NCBI GenBank assembly: GCA_018969295.1
Contig: JAGWYN010000004.1
Location: forward strand, 62,001-126,000
Length of the DNA stretch: 64,000 nucleotides
Direction of reading: 5' to 3'
Source: Chloroflexota bacterium
GTDB taxonomy: Bacteria; Chloroflexota; Anaerolineae; Caldilineales; Caldilineaceae
In this document: in pieces, positions 8,901 to 17,217 of the stretch
How positions within the stretch are numbered: the stretch's first letter is position 1
How the letters are laid out: every line of letters begins with the position of its first letter
Notes under the pieces: model-generated
Told to the model about the DNA's origin: nothing
Seen by the model: the letters and a program-made list of their open reading frames with translations, nothing else
Database searches by the model: none
Made by a program: the position numbers and the translations under genes

Positions 8901-10058
8901 ATGCATGCGATCCGAGTCCTGACTGTTTCTGGCAGCCCCTATGCGTTGGGGTACAGCCATGGCCAGGCCTGCGCCCAGGCCATCGGCGAGTTGACTGAAG
9001 AACGGCTGCGCCTCTGCTGCGATCCCTTCTGGATCGGCGGGCAACAGGCCAGCCTGGAAGAGGTGCTGGCCGTTGGCCGTGCCTGTCTGGCCCATCATGC
9101 CGAGTTCTCCCCCGAGCTGATGGAAGAAATGCAGGGGATGGCAGATGCCACCGGCATTGGGGTCAACGAACTGGTGATCATGAATGGCTTCACCGATTTT
9201 GTGGATATTCTTGCCAACCCGATGCGGCCTGGTCCGCACCGGGTTGGCACCTTGCCCGGCGATGTCTTCGACTGCACTGCCTTCCTCGTGACCGCCCCGG
9301 CAACAGCCACCGGGCTGGGCTATCTGGGACAGACCTGGGACATGCATGCCAGCGCCACCCCCTATGTGCTGATGCTCGACGTCCGGCCCGAACAGGGGCC
9401 GGCGCTGATGACCTTTACCATCACTGGTTGTGTGGGCATGATCGGCATGAACGAGCATGGCGTGGCCGTCGGCATCAACAACCTGCTGGGTGCCCAGGGG
9501 CGGCCTGGCGTGCACTGGGTCTATGTCATCCGTCACCTGTTGGCCCAGCGCACGGTCGGTGCCGCGCTGGCCATCCTGCAAAAAGCTCATCTGTCAGGAG
9601 CCCACAACTATCTGCTGTTGGGCCCCGAGCCAGATGGCACCCTGCGCGGCTACAACATCGAACACATGGCCACGCGGTTTGCGGTGACGCCGGTCGACGA
9701 GCTCTCTGTGCACACCAACCACTGCCTGATCGCCGCCATGGGCGACGTCGAACGGCCGCGCAAAGCGGTTTCCCAGGCCAGCACGCTGGCACGCCAGGAG
9801 CAGGCCAGCCACTTTCTGGCAGAACGCAGCGGCCAGATCACGGTCGACACATTGATGTCGTTGACCCGGCTGCATGCAGGGGATGGGTTGTCAGTTTGTG
9901 CCCATGTACAGCCCGGCTACGACGTCGAAAGTTCGGGGGCCTGCATCATGGCGCCCGCCAGCCGAGAGCTGTGGGCGCTCTGGGGCAACCCGTGCCAGAA
10001 CCCTTACGAGCGTTTTGTGGTCGAGCCGGATGCCCGCCAGCTGCCCCACCCAGATTGA
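8901..10058 (+). CDS. C45-type acyltransferase/amidase (isopenicillin-N acyltransferase-like Ntn hydrolase)
   Basis: The 385-residue protein resembles the peptidase C45 / acyl-CoA:6-aminopenicillanate acyltransferase-like family, whose members cleave or transfer N-acyl groups after self-cleavage that exposes a cysteine. The likely nucleophile is Cys125 in GDVFDCTAFLV, followed by GYLGQTWDMHA as in the family. Further conserved blocks are GMIGMNEHGVAVGINNL and LLLGPEPDG. No signal peptide is visible, so it is probably cytoplasmic. ATG 8901 follows GGGGGA; longer starts would run into the kinase gene. With the kinase and downstream sugar enzymes it could deacylate an N-acyl compound, which is inference. 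Confidence 0.8.
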   Translation: MHAIRVLTVSGSPYALGYSHGQACAQAIGELTEERLRLCCDPFWIGGQQASLEEVLAVGRACLAHHAEFSPELMEEMQGMADATGIGVNELVIMNGFTDFVDILANPMRPGPHRVGTLPGDVFDCTAFLVTAPATATGLGYLGQTWDMHASATPYVLMLDVRPEQGPALMTFTITGCVGMIGMNEHGVAVGINNLLGAQGRPGVHWVYVIRHLLAQRTVGAALAILQKAHLSGAHNYLLLGPEPDGTLRGYNIEHMATRFAVTPVDELSVHTNHCLIAAMGDVERPRKAVSQASTLARQEQASHFLAERSGQITVDTLMSLTRLHAGDGLSVCAHVQPGYDVESSGACIMAPASRELWALWGNPCQNPYERFVVEPDARQLPHPD

Positions 10059-10077
10059 GAGAGCAGGAGGTTTCCCG

Positions 10078-12783
10078 ATGCGCAGTGTACCGGTCAGATG
10101 GACGATGCTGTGGGTGCTGTTGCTGGCCAGCACCTTGCCGGCGGCACGACCTGCTGCGGCCCAGGGCGGCTTTGCTCTGCCCGCAGGCTTTGTCCAGGAA
10201 GAAGTGGTTGTCGGGCTGACGCTGCCCACCAGCTTTGCGTTGGCCCCCGACGGCCGCCTCTTTGTCACCGAGAAAGCTGGACGGATCCGTGTCGTCGACG
10301 ATGGACAGCTGCTGGCGACCCCCTTTGTCGACCTCAGCACCGAAGTCAACGACGCCGCCGACCGCGGGTTGATGGGGGTTGCCGTCGACCCCGCCTGGCC
10401 GCAGCGCCCCTATCTCTATCTGGCCTTTGTCTATGACCCGCCCGAGATCAAGGAACGCTCCCCGGGGGGCGCGCGCGTCTCGCGCGTGCTGCGGCTGACC
10501 GCGGACAGCGCCGACCTCAACGTAGCGGTGCCGGGCAGCGGGCGGGTCCTGGTGGGCACTCGCAGCACAGCTGCCTATGTGGGCAATCCTGACCAGGGCG
10601 ACGCCGAACCTTTTTCCTGTCGCACACCAGAGGGAGGGCCGGTGACCGATTGCATCGCCACCGAAGGGAGTGCACACACGATCGACATGTTGGCCTTCGG
10701 CCCTGAGGGCGCGCTTTATGTCTCTGTCGGGGACGGGATCGTCAACAGCCGGGGCAATGCCCGGGCGCTGGACATCGACAGCCTCAACGGCAAACTTCTG
10801 CGGGTCGACGCCGACACAGGGGCAGGGCTGCCCGCCAATCCTTTTTACGACGGCAACCCCGAGAGCAACCGATCCAAAGTGTTTGCCTTGGGGTTGCGCA
10901 ACCCCTTCCGTTTCACCGTCGACCCGCGCAACGGCCGTGTGATCGTGGGCGACGTCGGCAACGAAACGTGGGAGGAAATCAACATCGGTGGGGCTGGTGC
11001 CAACTTTGGCTGGCCTTGCTACGAAGGGCCAGAGGAAGCTGCCACCTATGCGGACTGCGACGCGCTGCACAGCGGAGCCGTCGAGGTGACGCAGGCTGCC
11101 CATGCCTACCGCCATACCCTCCAGCCACAGCGGGGGGCGGCGATCGGCGGCGACCTCTATCTGGGGCGCTCTTTTCCTGCGCGCTATCGGGGCGCCTATT
11201 TCTACCACGACTACAACGGGGGGGTCACCCATTTTTTGACCTTTGACAGCCAAGGGCAGGCGCTCGACCATGAATTTGCGACCAACATGCCTGGCATCGT
11301 CCAGATCAAAGCGACCCCAGACGCGCTCTATGTGCTCTCCATTATTTTGGGAGGCATCTGGCGTGTTCGCTACGTGGGGGGGGACAACCAGCCCCCCCGC
11401 GCTGATGCCAGCGCGGTGCCGGCCGGTGGGGCAGCGCCGCTGACGGTGACGTTTTCGAGTGAGCGCAGCAGCGACCCCGAAGCCGGCATCCTCGAGTACC
11501 TCTGGGAGTTCGGAGATGGCACAAGCAGCCGCCAGGCCAATCCCACCCATACCTACCTCGAAGATGGCCTGTACCGGCCTCGGTTGACCGTAACCGATGC
11601 AGCCGGGCTTTCCGCCGCAGCGACCGTGGCGGTTGCTGTGGGCAGCGAGCTGCCGGTCGCCGAAATCCTGGCGCCTGAAGAGGGTGCCCGGTTTCGCATC
11701 GGCGAGACCGTCGTCTTTCGCGGGCGCGCTGTCGACCCGGACGATGGAGAGCTGGCCGGCAGCCAGCTGGTCTGGTCCGGAATTTTGCATCACAACGAGC
11801 ATGTGCACTACGATGCGCTCCAGGCCATCGGCACAGAAGGCAACTTTGTCCTGGCAGACCATGGGGACGATACGTTTCTCGAGCTCTGTCTGACCGCCAC
11901 GGACAGCCAGGGGCTTTCCAGCGAGCGCTGTGTCGACGTCAAACCGGTCGAGGTGACCTACACCTTTGCGGCTGTGCCGGCCGGGCTGCCGCTCACCTAC
12001 AACGGCAGCCGCTATTCGACCCCCTTCCAGGTCAAAACCTACGTTCATGCGCGACGCCTTGTCGAGGCACCGCTCCGTGCAGCCGGGGGGCTGCGCTTTT
12101 CCAGCTGGTCCGACGGCGGCGACGCCGTGCATGAAATCACCGTCGGCGACAACGATCAGCTGCTGACCGCACGCTATACAGAGGGTGCAGAAGCAGCGGA
12201 CGGAGCGGGTGAACCGGCAGAAGCCTTGCCGCCCTTGGCGATCGAAGACAAGAAGGCGGGGGCGGCTGCTGGCCCGGGGCTCGAATCGACGCCGTCCCGG
12301 GCAGCGCTCCAGGCAGAGCGCTGGGACGGTGTCGACGGCGACGATCTGGAGACCTTCACGCGCACGCCACAGTACCGCAGCGAGCCGGCCAGCCTGTTTG
12401 CCCTCTCTGCCCTGGAGCTGCCGCGCGGGGGGGGCACCCACTACGGGGTTCGGATCCGTGGCTATCTCGTGCCACCCCAGAGCGGTGACTACCGTTTTGC
12501 CATTGCCGCCGACGACCAGGGTGCCTTGTTCCTCGGTCTGGACGCAGACCCGGCCCACAAGAGGGTTGTGGCCTACACACCTGCCCCCACGCCGGCAGGC
12601 GTCTACGAGCAGTTTGTCGAACAGCGTTCTGGCCCGGTGGCGCTCGAAGCCGGCCAGCGCTATTACATTGAAGTATTGTACAAACAGGCTGGCGACAAAG
12701 ACCACCTGACCGTGGCCTGGCAGCAGCCTGGCGAGGGCTGGGCTGTGATCGACGGCCGCTTTCTTGAGCCCTTCCACCGGTGA
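10078..12783 (+). CDS. Secreted PQQ-type sugar dehydrogenase (GSDH) with PKD and PA14 domains
   Basis: The 901-residue protein has a signal peptide ending near AAAQ (residue 30). A glucose/sorbosone dehydrogenase beta-propeller occupies about 31-430, with blocks such as DRGLMGVAVDP, GSAHTIDMLAFGPEGALYVSVGDG, VFALGLRNPFRF and GWPCYEG. A PKD domain follows at about 439-521 (YLWEFGDGTSS), then an Ig-like region and a C-terminal PA14 domain at about 744-901, a fold often used for glycan binding. It should act outside the membrane, oxidising or binding sugars; catalysis was not checked residue by residue. It starts 19 bases after the C45 gene, with AGGAGG before ATG 10078. Confidence 0.88.
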   Translation: MRSVPVRWTMLWVLLLASTLPAARPAAAQGGFALPAGFVQEEVVVGLTLPTSFALAPDGRLFVTEKAGRIRVVDDGQLLATPFVDLSTEVNDAADRGLMGVAVDPAWPQRPYLYLAFVYDPPEIKERSPGGARVSRVLRLTADSADLNVAVPGSGRVLVGTRSTAAYVGNPDQGDAEPFSCRTPEGGPVTDCIATEGSAHTIDMLAFGPEGALYVSVGDGIVNSRGNARALDIDSLNGKLLRVDADTGAGLPANPFYDGNPESNRSKVFALGLRNPFRFTVDPRNGRVIVGDVGNETWEEINIGGAGANFGWPCYEGPEEAATYADCDALHSGAVEVTQAAHAYRHTLQPQRGAAIGGDLYLGRSFPARYRGAYFYHDYNGGVTHFLTFDSQGQALDHEFATNMPGIVQIKATPDALYVLSIILGGIWRVRYVGGDNQPPRADASAVPAGGAAPLTVTFSSERSSDPEAGILEYLWEFGDGTSSRQANPTHTYLEDGLYRPRLTVTDAAGLSAAATVAVAVGSELPVAEILAPEEGARFRIGETVVFRGRAVDPDDGELAGSQLVWSGILHHNEHVHYDALQAIGTEGNFVLADHGDDTFLELCLTATDSQGLSSERCVDVKPVEVTYTFAAVPAGLPLTYNGSRYSTPFQVKTYVHARRLVEAPLRAAGGLRFSSWSDGGDAVHEITVGDNDQLLTARYTEGAEAADGAGEPAEALPPLAIEDKKAGAAAGPGLESTPSRAALQAERWDGVDGDDLETFTRTPQYRSEPASLFALSALELPRGGGTHYGVRIRGYLVPPQSGDYRFAIAADDQGALFLGLDADPAHKRVVAYTPAPTPAGVYEQFVEQRSGPVALEAGQRYYIEVLYKQAGDKDHLTVAWQQPGEGWAVIDGRFLEPFHR

Positions 12784-12924
12784 ACGCTCTCTTCGTTTTT
12801 CATCGGCCCTGCGATCTGCGACCGCCTCAGCTTTTGCGGTCACAACCGTTTTTCATTGGGAATTGTTGCAAAAACACAGACAAAGTCTTCTCGCCTTACA
12901 ACCGCCACACAACAAGGAGAGTCT

Positions 12925-13716
12925 ATGCGCTACAGTCTCTGTTCCTACAGCCTGCACCGGACGGTAGATGCAGGCCAGATGGATCTGTTCGGCTATTTTC
13001 GTTTTTGCCAGGAGACAGGCTACACCCAGCTCGACCCCTGGAATCATCACCTGCAAAGAGCCTACGACGACCCTGGATACCTGGCTGAGGTCAAGGGAGC
13101 TGTCGCCGACAGTGGGCTGCCGATGGGTTGCATCGCCGTAGATGGCGCGCACATCTTTGAGCCGACCCTGGAGGGGATCGAACAGAACCGGAAGCGGCGT
13201 TTCCGCTGGCTGGAGATCGCCCAGGAGCTGGGGGCCGAGCAGCTGCGCATCGATGCCGGGGGCCGTGAAGAGCGGCTGGCAGAGATCTTCGCGATCGTTG
13301 TCGACGGCTACCGTGAGATCGTCGATCGCGCCCGGCCGTTGGGCATCGAGATCGTCGTCGAAAACCACTGGGGGCCCACCAACCACCCGGACGCCATTCG
13401 GCAGCTGCTGGATGCAGTCTCCGGGCTGGGGCTGCTCTTCGACTCCTCCAACTGGCCCGCAGGGACGCACGAGCAGGGCTGGCACGACTGCGCGCGCTAC
13501 GCCCGCCTCACCCACTTCAAAACCTTTTCGTTCGACGCCGAAGGCAACGAGCCGGAGTGGGATCTGCCCCGGCTGATCGGCCTGCTGCAAGGAGCCGGAT
13601 ATTCAGGGGCGTGGGGGGTGGAGAGCACCCCGTACGACGGCGATGAAATCGGTGCGGCCCGCCGGTCGATCGAACTGCTCCGGCGCGTTCTGAACGATGC
13701 ACCGGACGGACGTTGA
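12925..13716 (+). CDS. Sugar phosphate isomerase/epimerase (TIM barrel, AP-endonuclease 2 superfamily)
   Basis: The 263-residue protein has features of xylose-isomerase-like TIM barrels: GYTQLDPWNHH near the start, the metal-site Glu in IEIVVENHWGPTNHP, LLFDSSNWPAG, a histidine in LTHFKTFSFD, and the closing WGVESTPYDG. Such enzymes isomerise or epimerise sugars or inositol derivatives. AAGGAGAG precedes ATG 12925, so the upstream in-frame ATG at 12856 is not needed. It precedes a Gfo/Idh/MocA dehydrogenase by 43 bases, a pairing common in catabolism of inositols and unusual sugars. Confidence 0.85.
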   Translation: MRYSLCSYSLHRTVDAGQMDLFGYFRFCQETGYTQLDPWNHHLQRAYDDPGYLAEVKGAVADSGLPMGCIAVDGAHIFEPTLEGIEQNRKRRFRWLEIAQELGAEQLRIDAGGREERLAEIFAIVVDGYREIVDRARPLGIEIVVENHWGPTNHPDAIRQLLDAVSGLGLLFDSSNWPAGTHEQGWHDCARYARLTHFKTFSFDAEGNEPEWDLPRLIGLLQGAGYSGAWGVESTPYDGDEIGAARRSIELLRRVLNDAPDGR

Positions 13717-13759
13717 CCCCCACCAACCTTTCAAAAAGTATTCAGAAAAGAGGGATCCA

Positions 13760-14869
13760 ATGAGCAACACAGAACGAATCCGCGTTGGAGTTATCGGGGT
13801 CGGCCAGATCGGCAAACGGCATGTCGAAACCTATGCGGGGATGTCGAATGTCGAGGTCGTGGCGATCGCCGACATTCATGAGGCGGAGGCCCATCGGGTG
13901 GCGGCCCAGTATGGGGTCGCCCATGTCTACACCAGCGCCAGAGAGCTTCTGGCGCGCGACGACATCCAGGCAGTCGATGTCTGTCTGCACAACAACTACC
14001 ACCGGACAGCGACTGTGGCGGCGCTGGAGGCAGGCAAAGATGTCTTCTGTGAAAAACCAATGGCTGGGGCCTATGTCGATGCGGTCGCCATGTGGGAAGC
14101 AGCGCAGGAGACAGGACGAAAATTGGCGATCCAGTTTGTCACCCTGTTCGCCAACGAGACCAAGGCAGCCAAAGCGCTGATCGACGCTGGCCACCTCGGC
14201 AAACTCTATCATGTCCGTTCGGTCGGCCATCGCCGGCGCGGGCGCCCGTTTGTCGACGGCTACGGCAGCCCGACCTTTGTTCAAAAAGAGCATTCGGCCG
14301 GCGGGGCGCTCTACGACATGGGGGTTTACCACATCGCGACCGCGCTGTGGCTGGTCGGCAACCCCGAGGTGACCCGCATCTGTGGCCGCACCTACCAGGA
14401 GATCGAGATGGACGAACGTCGGCGTGCCGCCAGCGGCTACAACGTCGAAGAGCTGGGGGTGGGGCTTGTCCATTTTGCCGATGGCATGACCCTGGACATC
14501 GTGGAGGCATGGGCGGCACAGGTCGATGGGCTGGGGAGCAGCCTGATCCTGGGCAGCCAGGGAGGAGTCAAGCTGCACCCCTTCAGCTACCACTTCAGCC
14601 TGGGCCACCTGGATTTCAACGCCACCGCCAATTTGGACGGCTTCGACTGGCGGCTCCACCACGTAGCCGAGCAGGGCGACATCTACGATGGCCCGCAGCA
14701 ACATTGGATCGCCGCGCTGCAAGGCCGGGTGGAGCTGATCCCCTCGGCGGCCTGTGCGCTCAACACGATGCTGATTTCAGAAGGCATCTACCTTGCGGAG
14801 AAGCTGGGCCGTGAGGTGACCGCCGCCGAGGTGTTGGCACACTCCGTCAGCACCGCTCGGCCGATCTGA
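13760..14869 (+). CDS. Gfo/Idh/MocA family NAD(P)-dependent oxidoreductase
   Basis: The 369-residue protein has the N-terminal Rossmann fingerprint GVIGVGQIGKRH, the family motif CEKPMAG, and a C-terminal alpha/beta domain with GGALYDMGVYHI in the substrate-site helix. These enzymes oxidise or reduce hydroxyl groups of sugars and inositols in the cytoplasm. AGAGGGA lies upstream of ATG 13760. It is the last gene of the run and a GC-rich hairpin follows its stop. Its substrate may be the product of the preceding isomerase. Confidence 0.92.
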   Translation: MSNTERIRVGVIGVGQIGKRHVETYAGMSNVEVVAIADIHEAEAHRVAAQYGVAHVYTSARELLARDDIQAVDVCLHNNYHRTATVAALEAGKDVFCEKPMAGAYVDAVAMWEAAQETGRKLAIQFVTLFANETKAAKALIDAGHLGKLYHVRSVGHRRRGRPFVDGYGSPTFVQKEHSAGGALYDMGVYHIATALWLVGNPEVTRICGRTYQEIEMDERRRAASGYNVEELGVGLVHFADGMTLDIVEAWAAQVDGLGSSLILGSQGGVKLHPFSYHFSLGHLDFNATANLDGFDWRLHHVAEQGDIYDGPQQHWIAALQGRVELIPSAACALNTMLISEGIYLAEKLGREVTAAEVLAHSVSTARPI

Positions 14870-14872
14870 ACG

Positions 14873-14906
14873 CGCCTGTGGGGGCGCCTGGGTGCCCCCA
14901 CAGGCG
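14873..14906 (+). terminator. Hairpin after the Gfo/Idh gene, probable operon end
   Basis: A perfect 13-bp inverted repeat (14873-14885 with 14894-14906) surrounds an eight-base loop, starting three bases after the stop codon. There is no T-run behind it, so it may act as a 3' stabiliser or depend on a factor. Confidence 0.6.
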
Positions 14907-14955
14907 ATTGCTTCAGCCCCCCTGGGGACTGCCTGGCCCCTGCTGCACGAGCCGT

Positions 14956-14984
14956 TTGACAACAGGGGGGATTTTTGTTACGCT
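14956..14984 (+). promoter_or_regulatory. Candidate promoter of the first peptide-importer operon
   Basis: TTGACA is followed after 17 bases by TACGCT, about 90 bases before the first ATPase gene and after the hairpin that ends the previous operon. The -35 box is perfect and the -10 box weak. Confidence 0.4.
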
Positions 14985-15074
14985 GTGATGAATTGGAAAC
15001 TATCCAACATAGACGACTGATCTACGCTTTACAGACGACTTACAGCCAATTCAGCAGGGATGGAGATCGCCGAG

Positions 15075-16088
15075 ATGCCGAAATTGCTCGAGGTGAAAAA
15101 CCTGAAAACCCAGTTTTTCACCCAAGACGGTGTGGTTCATGCCGTGAATGGGATCAGCTATCATGTCAACAGCGGTGAAACCGTTGCGATCGTGGGCGAA
15201 TCTGGTTCCGGTAAAAGTGTCGGTGTGATGTCGCTCATCCGCCTGATCCCCCAACCTCCTGGCAAAATTGTCGACGGTGAAGTGCTTTTTGACGGGGTCG
15301 ATCTGCTCAAAGTCAAAGAAGAGCAGCTGCGTGCGATTCGCGGCAACCGGATTGCAATGATCTTCCAAGACCCGATGACATCGCTCAACCCGGTACTGAC
15401 GATCGGGAGACAGATCACCGAAGCGATCGAACTGCACCTGCACATGAACAAAGAGCAGGCACGCCAGCGCGCTGTCCAGCTGTTGGAGATGGTGGGCATC
15501 CCCGGTGCATCCGCACGGCTGGACGACTATCCACACCAATTTTCGGGGGGGATGCGCCAACGGGTGATGATTGCAATGGGGCTGAGCTGTGACCCGCAGC
15601 TTTTGATCGCCGACGAACCGACCACAGCCCTCGATGTCACCATCCAGGCGCAAATCGTCGACCTGGTGCGCCGTCTGCAAAACGAGCTGGGGATGGCGAT
15701 CATCTGGATCACCCATGACCTTGGTGTGGTCGCCGGGATGGCAGACCGGGTTCTGGTGATGTACTCCGGCTTTATCGTCGAAGAGGGCAACGTCAACGAC
15801 ATCTACGCCAACCCCCGCCACCCGTATACGCTGGGGCTGTTGCGCTCGATCCCGCGGCTGGATCTGGGACGCCAAAAACGGCTGATTCCGATCGACGGTT
15901 TGCCCCCCGACCTGCTGGAGCCCCCCACCCACTGTCCCTTTGCCCCGCGCTGCAGCTTTGTCGAAGAGGGTTGCTGGCAGGCCAATCCCACGTTGAAGGA
16001 AGTGACACCCGGCCACAAGGCAGCTTGCTGGGTCGATATTTCGAGCATCGCCGTGCAGAATGTGGCAAAAGAGAGGGCAGCAGCATGA
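15075..16088 (+). CDS. Peptide-type ABC importer ATPase, DppD/OppD family (importer 1)
   Basis: The 337-residue cytoplasmic ATPase has Walker A GESGSGKS, the ABC signature FSGGMRQRV, Walker B LLIADEPTTALD, and the C-terminal oligo_HPY region with PFAPRCSFVEEGC. It should drive uptake by the heterodimer with the next gene product. ATG 15075 has GGAG nine bases upstream; an in-frame ATG at 15060 has its AGGG almost touching the start and is less likely. The stop overlaps the next ATG (ATGA). Substrate (peptide, nickel or an oligosaccharide) cannot be fixed; family-5 systems transport all of these. Confidence 0.93.
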   Translation: MPKLLEVKNLKTQFFTQDGVVHAVNGISYHVNSGETVAIVGESGSGKSVGVMSLIRLIPQPPGKIVDGEVLFDGVDLLKVKEEQLRAIRGNRIAMIFQDPMTSLNPVLTIGRQITEAIELHLHMNKEQARQRAVQLLEMVGIPGASARLDDYPHQFSGGMRQRVMIAMGLSCDPQLLIADEPTTALDVTIQAQIVDLVRRLQNELGMAIIWITHDLGVVAGMADRVLVMYSGFIVEEGNVNDIYANPRHPYTLGLLRSIPRLDLGRQKRLIPIDGLPPDLLEPPTHCPFAPRCSFVEEGCWQANPTLKEVTPGHKAACWVDISSIAVQNVAKERAAA

Positions 16089-17119
16089 GCGCAGCAAACG
16101 GGCAGGCAAGCGGGCAAGCAGCCAGCAACGTGCTGCTGAACGTCAAGAATCTGCAGATGCACTTTCCGATCACCAAAGGAATCGTCTTTCAGCGGCAGGT
16201 CGGTGCCATCAAAGCGGTAGATGGGATCGACTTCACCCTCTACCGGGGGGAGACCCTGGGTCTGGTCGGTGAATCTGGCTGCGGCAAGTCGACGACCGGG
16301 CGGGCCATTCTTCAGCTGTACCGCCCGACCGCCGGCGAAGTGGTCTTTGAGGGGCAGGATCTGACCCAGGTCAAGGGGGAAGTGCTGCGCAAAACACGCC
16401 GGCGCATGCAGATGATTTTTCAGGACCCGTACGCCTCCCTCAACCCGCGCATGACAGTGGGCAGCATCATCGGCGAGCCGCTGGAGGTGCATGGGATCGG
16501 CAGTTCTCAGAAAGAGCGGCAGGGGCGTGTGCAGGAACTGCTCAAAATTGTCGGCCTCAACCCCTATTTCATCAACCGCTACCCCCATGAATTTTCCGGC
16601 GGCCAACGGCAGCGGATTGGAATCGCACGGGCGCTGGCTGTCAACCCGGCCTTCATCGTCTGCGACGAGCCGATTTCGGCGTTGGATGTCTCGATTCAAG
16701 CGCAGATCATCAACCTGTTGGAAGATCTGCAAGAAGAATTTGGCCTGACCTATCTCTTCATCGCCCACGACCTGTCGGTGGTGCGCCATATTTCAGACCG
16801 AATCGCCGTGATGTATCTGGGCAAGATTGTCGAAGTCGCCGAACGCGACGAGCTCTATGACAAGCCGATGCACCCGTACACGCAGGCACTGCTTTCTGCT
16901 GTGCCGATCCCAGACCCGGCCATCGAGAGCCAGCGCAAACGGATCATTTTGGAAGGCGATGTGCCCAGCCCGGCCAATCCCCCCAAAGGCTGCCATTTTT
17001 CAACCCGCTGCCCCAAGGTGATGGACATCTGCCACCAGCAAGAGCCGCCCTTCAAGGAATATGGAAGCGGCCATTTCGCTGCCTGTTTTCTGTACGAAGA
17101 GGGCGTGCAGCGGGCGTGA
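16085..17119 (+). CDS. Peptide-type ABC importer ATPase, DppF/OppF family (importer 1)
   Basis: The 344-residue ATPase has a variable N-terminal 18 residues, then NVKNLQMHFPITKG and an inserted IVFQRQVG stretch typical of the F-type subunit. Walker A is GESGCGKST, the signature FSGGQRQRIG, Walker B FIVCDEPISALD, and the oligo_HPY region ends in CHFSTRCPKVMDIC. It pairs with the D-type subunit whose gene it overlaps by four bases. A perfect 18-bp inverted repeat follows the gene. Confidence 0.93.
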   Translation: MSAANGQASGQAASNVLLNVKNLQMHFPITKGIVFQRQVGAIKAVDGIDFTLYRGETLGLVGESGCGKSTTGRAILQLYRPTAGEVVFEGQDLTQVKGEVLRKTRRRMQMIFQDPYASLNPRMTVGSIIGEPLEVHGIGSSQKERQGRVQELLKIVGLNPYFINRYPHEFSGGQRQRIGIARALAVNPAFIVCDEPISALDVSIQAQIINLLEDLQEEFGLTYLFIAHDLSVVRHISDRIAVMYLGKIVEVAERDELYDKPMHPYTQALLSAVPIPDPAIESQRKRIILEGDVPSPANPPKGCHFSTRCPKVMDICHQQEPPFKEYGSGHFAACFLYEEGVQRA

Positions 17120-17133
17120 GTTCGTGTGAATGC

Positions 17134-17175
17134 CCTGTTTGTCCCTGACACAGCTGAGTGTCAGGGACAAACAGG
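17134..17175 (+). terminator. Perfect 18-bp hairpin between ATPase genes and binding-protein gene
   Basis: Arms 17134-17151 and 17158-17175 are exact reverse complements around the loop AGCTGA. No T-run follows. It lies 15 bases after the dppF-like stop and 42 bases before the binding-protein start. It could be a partial terminator, an RNA processing site or a stabiliser that sets the ratio of ATPase to binding protein. Confidence 0.7.
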
Positions 17176-17217
17176 AGTACAATACCCTAATGGTGCACTT
17201 TGTCAGAAGGAGACACT

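Noticed and set aside
9946..12843. A 965-codon minus-strand frame opposite the sugar dehydrogenase gene
   Set aside because: The plus strand encodes recognisable GSDH, PKD and PA14 domains; the antisense product has no recognisable motif.
17134..17175. ANTAR target RNA (paired hexaloop hairpins)
   Set aside because: The loop has six bases (AGCTGA) but lacks G at position four, and there is no second hexaloop hairpin beside it; the AACAGC loop at 27554 fails the same test.
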